The notes under the pieces were generated by a model. That model saw only the letters and a list, made by a program, of their open reading frames with translations. It was not told the DNA's origin and did no database searches. From Pseudolabrys sp. (lineage in GTDB: Bacteria; Pseudomonadota; Alphaproteobacteria; Rhizobiales; Xanthobacteraceae): DNA of 64,000 nucleotides. How positions within the stretch are numbered: position 1 is the stretch's first letter; each line of letters starts with the position of its first letter. The position numbers and the translations under genes were made by a program. Location: positions 62,001 to 126,000 of the forward strand of contig JAURVZ010000018.1 of the NCBI GenBank assembly GCA_030655215.1, written 5' to 3'. Positions 8,775 to 18,153 of the stretch are shown here, piece after piece.

Positions 8775-9250
8775 GATGCAAGCTTCTTGTCGGTTGGTTG
8801 ATTGGCGTTGCGACCGATGGCGGCGCGCAAATTGTCTTTGACCAGGTCGAGTTCGCCGAGCATGCGTTCGACGGCTTTGGTGTCGAGCCCTTCAAGCACG
8901 GTCTTCATCATGTCGGTGCCGATGCCGGCGAGCTCGTCGAGCATCGGCCGCGCCGCGGGCAGGAGGTAAAGGCGGTTGGCGCGCCGGTCGTTCGGGTCGG
9001 GGCGGCGCTCGATCAGGCCGTTCTCGGCGAGGCGGTCGAGCAGCCGGGTCAGCGAAATCGGCTGCAGGTCGAGAATGTCGGCGAGTTCGGACTGCTTGAG
9101 GCCCTCGGTGCGGTCGATCCGCATCAGCACGGTCCATTGGGCGCGGGAGATGCCGTGCTCGCGCGCGCGCTGGTCGGCATAGGTTCGCAGCATTCGGGCT
9201 ACGTCCATGATGGTAAAGGCGATTTCGCGCCGGGCGGGGAGCTTGGCCAT
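8771..9250 (-). CDS. MarR-family transcriptional regulator of emrAB
   Basis: This 159-aa winged-helix regulator has the recognition region at about residues 50-85, with TEGLKQSELADILDLQPIS followed by LDRLAENGLIERRPDPNDRR, the wing signature of the family. It is first in the operon and would repress its own transcription and that of emrAB until a ligand binds. A 24-bp palindrome lies 27 bp upstream of the start codon at 9277-9300. Confidence 0.92.
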   Translation of the reverse strand: MAKLPARREIAFTIMDVARMLRTYADQRAREHGISRAQWTVLMRIDRTEGLKQSELADILDLQPISLTRLLDRLAENGLIERRPDPNDRRANRLYLLPAARPMLDELAGIGTDMMKTVLEGLDTKAVERMLGELDLVKDNLRAAIGRNANQPTDKKLAS

Positions 9251-9276
9251 AAGGGGTATCCGTTTCAGGAGTACCC

Positions 9277-9300
9277 ATATAATAAGCTAGCTTATAATAT
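9277..9300. promoter_or_regulatory. MarR-type operator palindrome in the marR-emrAB promoter
   Basis: The 14-bp core ATAAGCTAGCTTAT is a perfect palindrome. It extends to 24 bp with 11 of 12 base pairs matching. It lies in a short AT-rich patch, and on the minus strand it contains TATTAT-like -10 sequences before marR. Position and symmetry fit an autorepressor site for the MarR protein encoded next to it; binding is inferred. Confidence 0.75.
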
Positions 9301-9339
9301 CAGCCAGAGCATAATTGGCTGGCCTGCCATGCGGCAGCG

Positions 9340-9888
9340 TCACACCAGCCCCAGCTCGCCGAACGCATCCTTGTGGAATTCGGCGCTCTCGGCCGAGAAG
9401 CAGCAGAAGATGACGCGGCTGAGCGAATGCGCCTGGCCGGCCAATTCCGATGCCACAGTGCCGACGGCGATGCGGGCGGCGAGGTCGGGCGGAAAGCGGT
9501 AAATGCCGGTTGAGATCGCCGGGAACGCGAGCGACGGCAGTCCGTGCGCTATGGCGAGCCCCAGCGCGTTGCGATAGCAGTTCGCCAGCAGCGCCGGTTC
9601 ATTGGCAATGCCGCCCATCCACACCGGGCCGACCGTGTGGATCACCGCATCGGCTTTCAGTCTATAGCCATGCGTGATCTTGGCCTCGCCGGCGTCGCAG
9701 CCGCCGAGCGCGCGGCATTCCTCCAGCAACTCCGGTCCGGCAGCGCGATGAATGGCGCCGTCAACGCCGCCGCCGCCAAGCAGCGACGAGTTGGCGGCAT
9801 TCACAATGGCCGCGACATCCAGCGTGGTGATGTCGGCGATTTCGACTTCCAGCCGCGCGCGGCCCACTTCAGCGAACAGTTCGGTCAT
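9340..9888 (-). CDS. macrodomain protein, O-acetyl-ADP-ribose deacetylase type
   Basis: This 182-aa macrodomain of the YmdB/MacroD type removes acetyl or ADP-ribosyl groups from O-acetyl-ADP-ribose or modified proteins. The ADP-ribose loops are clear: IVNAANSSLLGGGGVDGAIH at residues 31-50, IHTVGPVW, and FPAISTGIYRFP. It follows the patatin gene by 12 nt and is last in the hydroxybutyrate dehydrogenase-patatin-macrodomain set. The functional link to lipid or PHB turnover is not obvious. Confidence 0.92.
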   Translation of the reverse strand: MTELFAEVGRARLEVEIADITTLDVAAIVNAANSSLLGGGGVDGAIHRAAGPELLEECRALGGCDAGEAKITHGYRLKADAVIHTVGPVWMGGIANEPALLANCYRNALGLAIAHGLPSLAFPAISTGIYRFPPDLAARIAVGTVASELAGQAHSLSRVIFCCFSAESAEFHKDAFGELGLV

Positions 9889-9900
9889 GCCAATAGTCTA

Positions 9901-10950
9901 TCACCCCCGCTCGGCATAAACCTCACTCTTGAGATCGATACTCGACCTCACGCCGATGGCGTCGAAATTCTGGTCCAGGAACTTGCGCGCGGCGCGCTGG
10001 CCGAGCTTGCGCAACAGGTCGAGCGAGTTGAAGTCATTGCGCAGCCGGCTCGATGACGAGAACCGCTCGCCGAGCCCTTCCAGCACAATGCGATGTACAT
10101 TGATGCGGCGATACTCATTCGGCCCCTTGCCATGCGGCAGGCGGCCTTGCTCGATCAGCCGGTTGACGAATTCAATGGCGCGCAACTCGCCCATCAGCGC
10201 CGAATTGAACGTGATCTCATTGACGCGGCCCATAATGTCGCGCGTTGTTTGCGGAATCTTCTTCCGCTCCAGCGGATTGATCTGGACGATGATAACGTCC
10301 TCGGTGTCGGTCGAGCGAAAGAACGGATACAGCACCGGATTGCCGAGATAGCCGCCGTCCCAATAGGGCACGCCATCAATCTCGACAGCGCGAAACACCG
10401 CCGGCAAACAGGCCGACGCCATCACCGCTTCGGCGGTGATCCTGTCACGCGGAAAGATATGCAGCCGCCCGGTTTGCACATTGGTGGCGGCAATGAAGAT
10501 GTTGCGCGGATCGGCGCGCAGTGCGTCGAAGTCAACGAAGCGCTCGATCAGATCCTTCAGCGGATTGATGTTGAGCGGGTTGAGATCATAGGGCGACAAA
10601 TATTGCGACCATGCCGTCAGCCAGTTGAACGTCGGCGAACCGGCTGCCGGCATCAGCGAGAACAAACGATCCGTCACCGCGCGCTGCACCGCCGGCAGGT
10701 CGCCGCCGAGGCTCGCCGCGCGCCAGAAATCGGCGAGCCGCTTGCGCGCTTCATCGGGGCCGCCGCGCGCCAGCCCATCGGCCAGCATCACCGCATTGAC
10801 GGCGCCGGCCGATGTGCCGGAAATACCTTCAACCGCCAGACGGCCGTCTTCCAGCAGATGATCGATCACGCCCCATGTGAAGGCGCCATGCGCGCCGCCG
10901 CCTTGCAGCGCCAGATTGACACGCTTGCCCGTCGCCGGTTTGTCGATCAT
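9901..10950 (-). CDS. patatin-like phospholipase
   Basis: This patatin-fold serine hydrolase has the Ser-Asp dyad: the oxyanion loop LALQGGGAHGAF, the nucleophile elbow GISGTSAGAV and the Asp loop YWDGGYLGNP. I take ATG 10950 (349 aa), which leaves 10 nt after the dehydrogenase stop; ATG 10983 would add 11 residues and overlap that gene. No signal peptide is visible, so it should be cytoplasmic. Its place directly behind 3-hydroxybutyrate dehydrogenase suggests hydrolysis of PHB oligomers or of a membrane lipid coupled to PHB use; this is inference. Confidence 0.88.
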   Translation of the reverse strand: MIDKPATGKRVNLALQGGGAHGAFTWGVIDHLLEDGRLAVEGISGTSAGAVNAVMLADGLARGGPDEARKRLADFWRAASLGGDLPAVQRAVTDRLFSLMPAAGSPTFNWLTAWSQYLSPYDLNPLNINPLKDLIERFVDFDALRADPRNIFIAATNVQTGRLHIFPRDRITAEAVMASACLPAVFRAVEIDGVPYWDGGYLGNPVLYPFFRSTDTEDVIIVQINPLERKKIPQTTRDIMGRVNEITFNSALMGELRAIEFVNRLIEQGRLPHGKGPNEYRRINVHRIVLEGLGERFSSSSRLRNDFNSLDLLRKLGQRAARKFLDQNFDAIGVRSSIDLKSEVYAERG

Positions 10951-10960
10951 CGAGTCCCGA

Positions 10961-11743
10961 TCATTGCGCGGTCCATCCGCCATCGATGGAATAGGACGAA
11001 CCGGTTATCGTTGCCGCTCCGTCGCTGCACAGGAATACCGCGAGCGCGCCAATACTCTCCGGCTTGGTAAATGAATGCATCGGCTGCTTCTCGGACAGCA
11101 ACGCGATTTCCGCATCGCGTGGCGACTGGCCGGAAGCCTGCGCCCGCGCATCGATCTGCTTCTGCACCAGCGGCGTCAGCACCCAGCCGGGGCAAATCGC
11201 GTTGCAGGTAATGCCGTCATTGGCGGCTTCGACCGCAACCACTTTGGTGATGCCGATGATGCCATGTTTGGCGGCGACATAAGCCACCTTCTGCGCGCTG
11301 GCGACCAAGCCATGCGCCGAAGCGATGTTGATGATGCGGCCCCATTTGCGCTTCTTCATGCCTGGGATCGCAGCATGAATGGTGTGAAACGCTGACGACA
11401 GATTGATGGCGATCACCGCATCCCACTTCTCTGTCGGGAAATCCTCGATGCTCGCGACATGCTGGATGCCGGCATTGTTGACGAGAATGTCGAGCGCGCC
11501 GAATTCCTTTTCCGTCGCCGCGATCATGGCCGCGATCTCGGCCGGCTTCGACATATCGGCCGGCGAATAGCGCGCCTTGATGCCGAATTCCTTCTCCAGC
11601 GCGGCGCGCTCTTTCTCGATCGCGTCCTTGTCGCCGAAGCCATTGAGCATGATATTGGCGCCATCGGCGGCCAGCGCCCGCGCGGTGGCGAGGCCGATAC
11701 CGGACGTGGAACCGGTGACCAGGGCGGTTTTGCCTTTGAGCAT
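10961..11743 (-). CDS. 3-hydroxybutyrate dehydrogenase
   Basis: This 260-aa short-chain dehydrogenase oxidises (R)-3-hydroxybutyrate to acetoacetate with NAD+, the exit step of PHB degradation. It has the TGSTSGIGLATARAL cofactor loop, NNAGIQHV, the Ser of NIASAHG and YVAAKHG (Y-x-x-x-K). The length and the C-terminus ITGSSYSIDGGWTAQ match bacterial BDH. ATG 11743 is preceded by GAGAGGA at good spacing; a longer frame upstream has no support. A TTGCAGTGCAA inverted repeat lies 56 bp upstream. Confidence 0.93.
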   Translation of the reverse strand: MLKGKTALVTGSTSGIGLATARALAADGANIMLNGFGDKDAIEKERAALEKEFGIKARYSPADMSKPAEIAAMIAATEKEFGALDILVNNAGIQHVASIEDFPTEKWDAVIAINLSSAFHTIHAAIPGMKKRKWGRIINIASAHGLVASAQKVAYVAAKHGIIGITKVVAVEAANDGITCNAICPGWVLTPLVQKQIDARAQASGQSPRDAEIALLSEKQPMHSFTKPESIGALAVFLCSDGAATITGSSYSIDGGWTAQ

Positions 11744-11798
11744 GGAAGTCCTCTCGTCGTGCGGGTGGGCGGCGTGCTGGAAACTGCCCCTGTTCTTG

Positions 11799-11809
11799 TT
11801 GCAGTGCAA
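11799..11809. promoter_or_regulatory. TGC-NNN-GCA inverted repeat upstream of 3-hydroxybutyrate dehydrogenase
   Basis: TTGCAGTGCAA is a 5-1-5 inverted repeat centred at 11804, 61 bp before the dehydrogenase start at 11743. The same architecture at nearly the same distance precedes the mutase, ccr and mcd genes in this window. It is a candidate operator for a shared regulator, perhaps of PhaR type. It also lies 70 bp upstream of the divergent zur gene. Confidence 0.6.
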
Positions 11810-11868
11810 TATATATGTACGATTCAGCAGCCAGCAGCTAAGACTTGAGTATCAGGACGGAGCCGACA

Positions 11869-12390
11869 TTGGTCAAAGCCACAGTCAAGAAATCTGAAGG
11901 CCGCGCGGTATTTCCGACGCCGGGGCACGACCATGACCGCTGCGCCAGCGACGCCATTGCCCATGCCGAGGCGACCTGCGCCGCGCACAAGGAAAAGCTG
12001 ACGCCGATCCGCCGCCGTGTGCTGGAGGCGCTGCTGGCCAACCACGCGCCGCTCGGCGCCTATGAGCTGATCGACCGGCTGGCCCAGGACGGCGAAAAGG
12101 AAGGCGCCCGCCCGGCGCCGATCACGATTTATCGCGCTCTGGATTTCCTGCGCGAGCAGGGTCTGGTGCATCGCATCGAGAGCCGCAATTCCTTCATCGC
12201 CTGTGCGCATAAGCATGAAAGCGACGACCCGGTCGTGTTTCTGATTTGCGAGAAGTGCGGCGCTGTTGGCGAGTCGGCCTCCGCCGCCGTTGCCGACACG
12301 ATCAAGAGCGCGTCGCGCGCCGCCGGCTTCACGCCGAAGACGCCGGTGATCGAGATCTCCGGTGTGTGCGTGAACTGCAAGGCGGCTTAA
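11869..12390 (+). CDS. zur: Fur-family regulator, Zur type
   Basis: This protein of about 173 aa belongs to the Fur family and most resembles zinc-sensing Zur. The winged helix covers about residues 40-115 (KLTPIRRRVLEALL, then PITIYRALDFLREQGLVHRI). The metal part has HKHESDD, CEKCG and the C-terminal CVNC pair, the structural zinc cysteines. TTG 11869 has GGACGGAG six bases upstream; the TTG at 11845 would add eight residues and has weaker SD support. It would repress zinc uptake genes when zinc is ample. No Zur box is obvious to me here. Confidence 0.85.
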   Translation: MVKATVKKSEGRAVFPTPGHDHDRCASDAIAHAEATCAAHKEKLTPIRRRVLEALLANHAPLGAYELIDRLAQDGEKEGARPAPITIYRALDFLREQGLVHRIESRNSFIACAHKHESDDPVVFLICEKCGAVGESASAAVADTIKSASRAAGFTPKTPVIEISGVCVNCKAA

Positions 12391-12434
12391 CGAAGGCGAC
12401 GTAGCGTCGCAAGGCGCGCCGGAAAACAATAACA

Positions 12435-13346
12435 ATGTCTGCGACGCCGACTCCCCACCACCACCACTCACGCCCGCTCGACTCCATCGGCGTCGCGCTG
12501 GCGCTGCTGTTGTGCCTTTCCTGGGGTTTCAACCAGGTCGCGGTGAAGCTGACGCTGCACGACATTCCGCCGCAATTGCAGGGCGCCATTCGCTCCGTCA
12601 TCGCGGCGCTGCTGGTTGCCGGCTATTGCCGCCTGCGCGGCATTCCGCTGCTCGCGCGTGACGGCACGCTGTGGCCCGGCGTCATCGCCGGCACGTTGTT
12701 CGGTTGCGAGTTCGCCTGCATCTATCAAGGGCTCAGCTACACGACAGCCACGCGCGGCGCGCTGTTCATGTATCTCGCGCCGTTCTTCGTCGTCATTCTC
12801 GCGCGCGTCTTCCTGCCGGCCGACAAATTCAAGCTGTGGCAATGGATCGGCCTCTGTCTGTCCTTTGCCGGCATGATCGTCGCCTTCGGCCTGCCGACGC
12901 CGGCGCTCGATCCGCGCCAGATGCTCGGCGATACGCTGATCGTCATTGCTGCCATGGGCTGGGCGATTACCACCGTCGTCATCAAGGCGAGCCGCCTCAA
13001 TACGATCTCGCCGGAAAAGGTGATGATGTACCAGCTGGTGATGTCGGCGCCGATCATGGGCCTCGCCGCCTATGCCGCCGGCGAAACCATCACGCGCTGG
13101 CCGGATGCGCAGGCGATCGGCTGGATGGCTTATCAGACCGTCTGGGTGGTCGCGGTGACCTTCGTCATCTGGTTCGCGCTGATCAAGAAATACTCGGCCA
13201 ACCGGCTGTCCGCCTTCACCGTGCTGACGCCGCTTTTCGGCGTCGCGGCGGGCCATTTCATGCTCGGCGACCCTCTGACGCCGGCCTTTTTGGCCGCAGT
13301 GGCGATGGTCGCCGCCGGGCTTATATTGGTGAATAGGGCGCGTTGA
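12435..13346 (+). CDS. DMT-superfamily EamA transporter
   Basis: This 303-aa inner-membrane protein has about ten hydrophobic segments arranged as two EamA repeats (about residues 15-145 and 160-300). The first helix has LLLCLSWGFNQVAVKL and the repeat ends ALIKKYSANRLSAFTVLTPL, both typical. Family members export metabolites or amino acids; the substrate is unknown. A His-rich start (THHHH) precedes helix one. It lies 44 nt after zur, with a small GCGACG/CGTCGC hairpin (12396-12410) in between, so it may be cotranscribed. Confidence 0.88.
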   Translation: MSATPTPHHHHSRPLDSIGVALALLLCLSWGFNQVAVKLTLHDIPPQLQGAIRSVIAALLVAGYCRLRGIPLLARDGTLWPGVIAGTLFGCEFACIYQGLSYTTATRGALFMYLAPFFVVILARVFLPADKFKLWQWIGLCLSFAGMIVAFGLPTPALDPRQMLGDTLIVIAAMGWAITTVVIKASRLNTISPEKVMMYQLVMSAPIMGLAAYAAGETITRWPDAQAIGWMAYQTVWVVAVTFVIWFALIKKYSANRLSAFTVLTPLFGVAAGHFMLGDPLTPAFLAAVAMVAAGLILVNRAR

Positions 13347-13391
13347 CCCTGCTATATTTGTCTGGCACTCCGGTGCCGGTCAGGACCTCAA

Positions 13392-14630
13392 ATGAGCACG
13401 CAAACACGTCATAAAACGGTCGCAGTGGACGTCGGCGGTGTCACCGTCGGCGGCAACGCGCCGATTGTCGTGCAGTCCATGACCAACACCGACACCGCCG
13501 ATGTCGAAGGCACCGCGCGGCAAGTCGCCGCGCTGGCCCGCGCCGGTTCCGAACTGGTGCGCATCACCGTCGACCGGCCGGAAGCCGCCGACGCTGTGCC
13601 GCGCATCAAGGAGCGGCTGGCGCAGATGAATGTGAAGGTGCCGATCGTCGGCGACTTTCATTACAACGGCCACACGCTGCTGACCGATTATCCCGGTTGC
13701 GCCGAGGCGCTCGACAAGTACCGCATCAATCCCGGCAATGTCGGCTTCAAGAACAAGCGCGATCCGCAGTTCACGCAGATCGTCGAAATGGCGATCAAGC
13801 ACAACAAGCCGGTGCGCATCGGTGTCAATTGGGGATCGCTCGATCAGGAGCTGCTCACCAAATTGATGGACGAGAACTCAGCGGCCGGCTCACCGATTGG
13901 CGCGCGCGAAGTGACGCATGAAGCGATGGTGCAGTCGGCGCTGCACTCCGCCGAACGCGCGCGCGAGATCGGCCTGCCGCAGAACCGCATCATCTTGTCG
14001 GTCAAGGTTTCGGCGGTGCAGGACCTCATTGCCTGCTACACGGAGCTGGCCAAGCGCTGCGATTACGCGCTGCATCTCGGCCTGACGGAAGCGGGCATGG
14101 GCTCGAAGGGCATTGTCGCTTCATCAGCTGCCATGGGCGTGCTGCTGCAACAAGGCATCGGCGACACCGTGCGCGTCTCGCTGACGCCGGAGCCGAATGG
14201 CGATCGCACGCTCGAAGTGCAAGTCGCGCAGGAATTGCTGCAGACCATGGGCCTGCGCACCTTTGTGCCTCTGGTCGCCGCGTGCCCCGGCTGCGGCCGC
14301 ACCACCTCGACCACGTTCCAGCAACTGGCCGGCGACATCCAGAACTTCATCCGCACCTCAATGCCGGAATGGAAAACGCGTTATCCCGGCGTCGAGACGC
14401 TCAACGTCGCGGTGATGGGCTGCATCGTCAACGGCCCGGGCGAGAGCAAGCATGCCGATATCGGCATCTCATTGCCCGGCACCGGCGAAACGCCGACCGC
14501 GCCTGTCTTCATCGACGGCAAGAAGGCCGCCACGCTGCGCGGCCCGACGCTCAGCGCCGATTTCCAGAAAATGGTGATCGAATACATCGAGCGCCGCTTC
14601 GGCACCGGCAACCGCACCGCGGCCGAGTAA
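13392..14630 (+). CDS. ispG: 4-hydroxy-3-methylbut-2-en-1-yl diphosphate synthase (IspG/GcpE)
   Basis: This 412-aa [4Fe-4S] enzyme of the MEP isoprenoid pathway converts methylerythritol 2,4-cyclodiphosphate to HMBPP. The N-terminal [20 protein letters not shown] and the TIM-barrel [12 protein letters not shown] are diagnostic. Cluster cysteines appear in CPGCGRTTS and in [16 protein letters not shown] 13392 gives the usual full length. Confidence 0.96.
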   Translation: MSTQTRHKTVAVDVGGVTVGGNAPIVVQSMTNTDTADVEGTARQVAALARAGSELVRITVDRPEAADAVPRIKERLAQMNVKVPIVGDFHYNGHTLLTDYPGCAEALDKYRINPGNVGFKNKRDPQFTQIVEMAIKHNKPVRIGVNWGSLDQELLTKLMDENSAAGSPIGAREVTHEAMVQSALHSAERAREIGLPQNRIILSVKVSAVQDLIACYTELAKRCDYALHLGLTEAGMGSKGIVASSAAMGVLLQQGIGDTVRVSLTPEPNGDRTLEVQVAQELLQTMGLRTFVPLVAACPGCGRTTSTTFQQLAGDIQNFIRTSMPEWKTRYPGVETLNVAVMGCIVNGPGESKHADIGISLPGTGETPTAPVFIDGKKAATLRGPTLSADFQKMVIEYIERRFGTGNRTAAE

Positions 14631-14640
14631 GGCGACAGAC

Positions 14641-15072
14641 GTGAAATCCAAAACTTTCGTCATCGGTTTCTTTTGCGTCGTGCTGGCTTTGCTCGCCGGC
14701 TCGATCTATCTCGCCATGACGACGGATCGCGCCGACAAGGCGATGGTCGCGGTGGCGGCGCCGGACAACAAATACAAGGCCGTGCGTCTGACCGTGTCGA
14801 ATGACGTGCCGGTGCCGTTCTGTGTCGACACGATCGCGATCTTCCTCACCGTCTATCCGGACAGCTTCGTGGCCAGCAATAGCGGCTACCAGGTCTATAA
14901 CGGCCCTTGCGCCGCGCCCGGCCGCCGCGATGCTTTGCCGAAGATCGAGTGGCTGGCCAATAACAAGGTCCAGATCACCTATTCGCCCGAACCCGGCGCC
15001 GACAAGCCGCCGCGGCTGAAGGACCACGACATGTCGCTGTTCGTCGATGTGAGTTATGTGAAGGTGGAGTAG
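14641..15072 (+). CDS. hypothetical secreted or anchored protein
   Basis: This 143-aa protein starts at GTG 14641, 10 nt after ispG. One hydrophobic segment at residues 5-25 (FVIGFFCVVLALLAGSIYL) acts as a signal anchor or uncleaved signal. The rest is soluble and rich in beta-forming residues, with two cysteines (VPFCVDTI and NGPCAAPG) that could form a disulfide in the periplasm. I do not recognise the family. The spacing suggests cotranscription with ispG. Confidence 0.7.
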   Translation: MKSKTFVIGFFCVVLALLAGSIYLAMTTDRADKAMVAVAAPDNKYKAVRLTVSNDVPVPFCVDTIAIFLTVYPDSFVASNSGYQVYNGPCAAPGRRDALPKIEWLANNKVQITYSPEPGADKPPRLKDHDMSLFVDVSYVKVE

Positions 15073-15109
15073 CTTTACCTCCCCTCATCCACGGACTAGC
15101 TTCCCCCGC

Positions 15110-16726
15110 ATGTTGCCGGACGCCAAAGATTTCGACGAACTCAATCGCCAATTCCGCTGGAAGATTCCGGCGCAGTACAACATTGGCGTCGATGTCTGCG
15201 ACCGCTGGGCCGATGCCGATCCATCGCGGCTCGCTATCCTTCATGTGCATCCGGACGGCGGCGAAGACCGCGTCACCTTCGGCGCGCTGCGCGAGTCTTC
15301 GAACCGTCTCGCTAATGTGCTGCGCGCTCATGGCATCACACGCGGTGACCGCGTCGCGATTTTCCTGCCGCAATCGCCGGATGTCGCCGTCGCCCATGTC
15401 GCGATCTACAAGCTCGCCGCGGTGGCATTGCCGATCGCGGTGCTGTTCGGCCACGACGCGCTGTCCTATCGCTTGCAGAACTCCGGCGCCAGGGCGCTGC
15501 TCACCAACGCCGCCGGCCTCGCCAAGCTCAGCCAAATCCGCAACGAAGCAACCGATCTCGCTTGCGTGCTCTCGGTCGATGGTCCGGGCGATGGCGCCGT
15601 TGATCTCACAAATGAGCTGACGCGCGCATCGTCCCAGTTCACGCCAGAAATCACCACGCCCGACGATCCGGCGATGATGATCTACACATCAGGCACCACT
15701 GGCCAGCCGAAAGGCGCGCTGCATGGCCATCGCGTGCTGCTCGGCCATTTGCCCGGCGCCGAGCTGCCCTATTATCCGTTCCCGCAACCGGGCGACAACA
15801 TCTGGACGCCGGCGGACTGGGCCTGGGCCGGCGGCCTGCTCGATGTGCTGCTGCCGTCTTTGCATCACGGCGTGACGGTGATCGCGCGCAAGTTCGACAA
15901 GTTCGATCCGGAAGAAGCCTATGCGCTGATGCAGAAGGCCGGCGTGCGCACGGCGTTCATCCCGCCGACGGCCTTGCGCATGATGCGCGCCGGGCCGAAC
16001 CCGGCCGGGCGCTATGATTTCAAGTTGCGCGCCATGGGCTCCGGTGGTGAGTCGCTTGGCGTTGAAGCCTTGGAATGGGGCCGGGCGGCCTTTGGTCTGA
16101 CCATTAACGAGTTCTACGGCCAGACTGAATGCAATTTGATGATCGGCGCCTGCGCGCAACTCGGCAATATGCGCGTCGGCACGATGGGCAAGGCCGTGCC
16201 CGGCCATACGGTGGCGGTGATCGGGCCGGACGGCGCGGTGCGCAAGCCGGGCGAGATCGGCCAGATCGCTGTGAAAGCGCCCGATCCGGTGATGTTTCTG
16301 GAATACTGGAAACGCCCGGAAGCAACGCGCGATAAGTTCATCGGCGACTGGATGACGACCGGCGATCAGGGCACGATGGATGAAGACGGCTACCTCACCT
16401 TCATCGGTCGCGACGACGATGTCATCACCTCATCCGGCTTCCGCATCGGCCCTGGCGAAATCGAGGATTGTCTGATCGGCCACCCGGCGGTGGCGCTCGC
16501 GGCTGCTGTCGGCAAGCCGGATGCGTTGCGCACCGAGATCGTCAAGGCGTTCATTGTGTTGAAGCCGGGCCATGCTGCCACGCCCGAACTGGCCACCGAG
16601 ATTCAGACCTTTGTGAAAACGCGTTTGTCCGGCCACGAATATCCGCGCGAAGTCGCCTTCATCGACGACATGCCGATGACGACAACGGGCAAAGTGATCC
16701 GGCGATTATTGCGCGAGCGCGATTAA
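15110..16726 (+). CDS. AMP-dependent acyl-CoA synthetase, acetyl/medium-chain type
   Basis: This 538-aa adenylate-forming enzyme activates a short or medium carboxylic acid to its CoA thioester using ATP. The P-loop-like A3 motif IYTSGTTGQPKGALHGHR is near residue 190, the A5 region reads NEFYGQTECN, A7 reads WMTTGDQG, and the A10 lysine is K528 in TTGKVIRR. The layout (EFYGQTE, WADAD) is closer to the acetyl/ACSM group than to FadD. Its stop overlaps the flippase stop on the other strand by 4 nt. Confidence 0.9.
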   Translation: MLPDAKDFDELNRQFRWKIPAQYNIGVDVCDRWADADPSRLAILHVHPDGGEDRVTFGALRESSNRLANVLRAHGITRGDRVAIFLPQSPDVAVAHVAIYKLAAVALPIAVLFGHDALSYRLQNSGARALLTNAAGLAKLSQIRNEATDLACVLSVDGPGDGAVDLTNELTRASSQFTPEITTPDDPAMMIYTSGTTGQPKGALHGHRVLLGHLPGAELPYYPFPQPGDNIWTPADWAWAGGLLDVLLPSLHHGVTVIARKFDKFDPEEAYALMQKAGVRTAFIPPTALRMMRAGPNPAGRYDFKLRAMGSGGESLGVEALEWGRAAFGLTINEFYGQTECNLMIGACAQLGNMRVGTMGKAVPGHTVAVIGPDGAVRKPGEIGQIAVKAPDPVMFLEYWKRPEATRDKFIGDWMTTGDQGTMDEDGYLTFIGRDDDVITSSGFRIGPGEIEDCLIGHPAVALAAAVGKPDALRTEIVKAFIVLKPGHAATPELATEIQTFVKTRLSGHEYPREVAFIDDMPMTTTGKVIRRLLRERD

Positions 16727-18108
16727 GCGCTGGTTGTGCCGCGAATATCGGCGATCGGCATGGCGAGCCGGCGCCTGGCGAAATAATAAAGGAAGATCGA
16801 CTCGGCCACCAAAGCCGTCGACACCGACGCCGCCGCCCCCTCAATGCCCATGCGCGGAATGAGGATGATGCACAGCACGAGATTAATGACAAAAGCCAAT
16901 GCATAAATCGAGGCGCACTGCTTGCGGTCGCCCAGCATGTTGAGCAAACGCTCAGCCGGCCCAACGGCGGCGCGCGCCATCATGCCGATGGCGAGGATGA
17001 ACATCACCGTGTATCCGGCTTCAAACCCCGGCCCGAACAGCCGAAGCAACGGCTTGCCGCAAATCAGGATTGCCGCGCACACCAGCAGCGATGGCCAGAA
17101 CGTCCAGCGAATGGTTTCGCGGAAGAACGAAGCGAGGCGCGCCTGATCGCCGGAGACATGAAATTGCGAGAATTTGTGCGTCGTCGCACCTGCAATGGCG
17201 AAATAGACGAAGGCAACAATCGCCAGTAATCGCGCGCCGGCATAATAGACTGCAACATCTTCCGGCGAGGCGAAATGCTGAAGCGCGATGATGTCGACAT
17301 AGGTCAGCATCAGATAGAAGCCTTCGACGACGAAGATCGGCAGCGCCGTGCCGAGCCACACTTTCGGCTCATAGGTCTTCGGCCCGGCCGGCACTTTGGT
17401 CTTGAGCCGGCGGTTGAGCACCAGCAATTGCCCGATGGTGATGGCGTAAATGGTGATGATGGAAATATAGATCGCCGTCATCGCGTCGGTCGGCGCGCCG
17501 ATCAGCCAGGCAATGCCCATCAGCACGATGATCGCCGAGGTGCGGATGATGTAGAACGGCAGGAAGGCGAGGTTCGGCCAGTCATAGGACTGCGCAATGT
17601 CAGACTGCACCTGCACAAGGCCATAGCTCGGCAGCATCACGCAGGCGAGCAGCAGCGGGATGACGAGGTAGTTGTCCATCCACGGCGCCAGGAGCCACAC
17701 GGCGAGCGCGCCTGTGGCGCCGATCGCGGTGGCGATGCCGAGCGCAAGCCACAGACTGCCGGCGAGAAAGCCGCGCAATTTATCGAAGGCCTTGAGCTCG
17801 GTGTATTCCGGAATGAAGCGCCGCGCCGCCGAGGACAGGCCCATGTCGGAGATCGCGCCGATCATCAGCACCCAGGTCCAGACATAGATGAATACGCCGA
17901 ATTCGAACGAGCCCATCCAGCGGGCGAGCAGCACCTGGGTCAGCAGCGCCAGGATCGCATTGGCGACACGCACCATGAACACTTTGCCAGCAACCATTTG
18001 CGCCAGCCGCGAGTCACTGCGTTCGGAAAGGATGGCCTTGATACGCGCAATCGCGCGCAGGAAAGATTGCGCGAGCGAAGGAGCGGCGTCGGATCCGAAG
18101 GAGGCCAT
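16723..18108 (-). CDS. polysaccharide flippase-like membrane protein (MOP superfamily)
   Basis: This 461-aa inner-membrane protein has about 12 hydrophobic helices and resembles Wzx/oligosaccharide flippases. A cytoplasmic N-terminal stretch of about 40 residues precedes helix one. GPAERLLNMLGDRKQ in the second half and the C-terminal YYFARRRL match the family pattern. It would move lipid-linked glycans across the membrane. No glycosyltransferase cluster accompanies it, so its substrate cannot be assigned. Confidence 0.8.
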   Translation of the reverse strand: MASFGSDAAPSLAQSFLRAIARIKAILSERSDSRLAQMVAGKVFMVRVANAILALLTQVLLARWMGSFEFGVFIYVWTWVLMIGAISDMGLSSAARRFIPEYTELKAFDKLRGFLAGSLWLALGIATAIGATGALAVWLLAPWMDNYLVIPLLLACVMLPSYGLVQVQSDIAQSYDWPNLAFLPFYIIRTSAIIVLMGIAWLIGAPTDAMTAIYISIITIYAITIGQLLVLNRRLKTKVPAGPKTYEPKVWLGTALPIFVVEGFYLMLTYVDIIALQHFASPEDVAVYYAGARLLAIVAFVYFAIAGATTHKFSQFHVSGDQARLASFFRETIRWTFWPSLLVCAAILICGKPLLRLFGPGFEAGYTVMFILAIGMMARAAVGPAERLLNMLGDRKQCASIYALAFVINLVLCIILIPRMGIEGAAASVSTALVAESIFLYYFARRRLAMPIADIRGTTSA

Positions 18109-18153
18109 TCGGAACCGATTAGCAAGGAATCGTTAACATTCAGTGGCTTCTTG

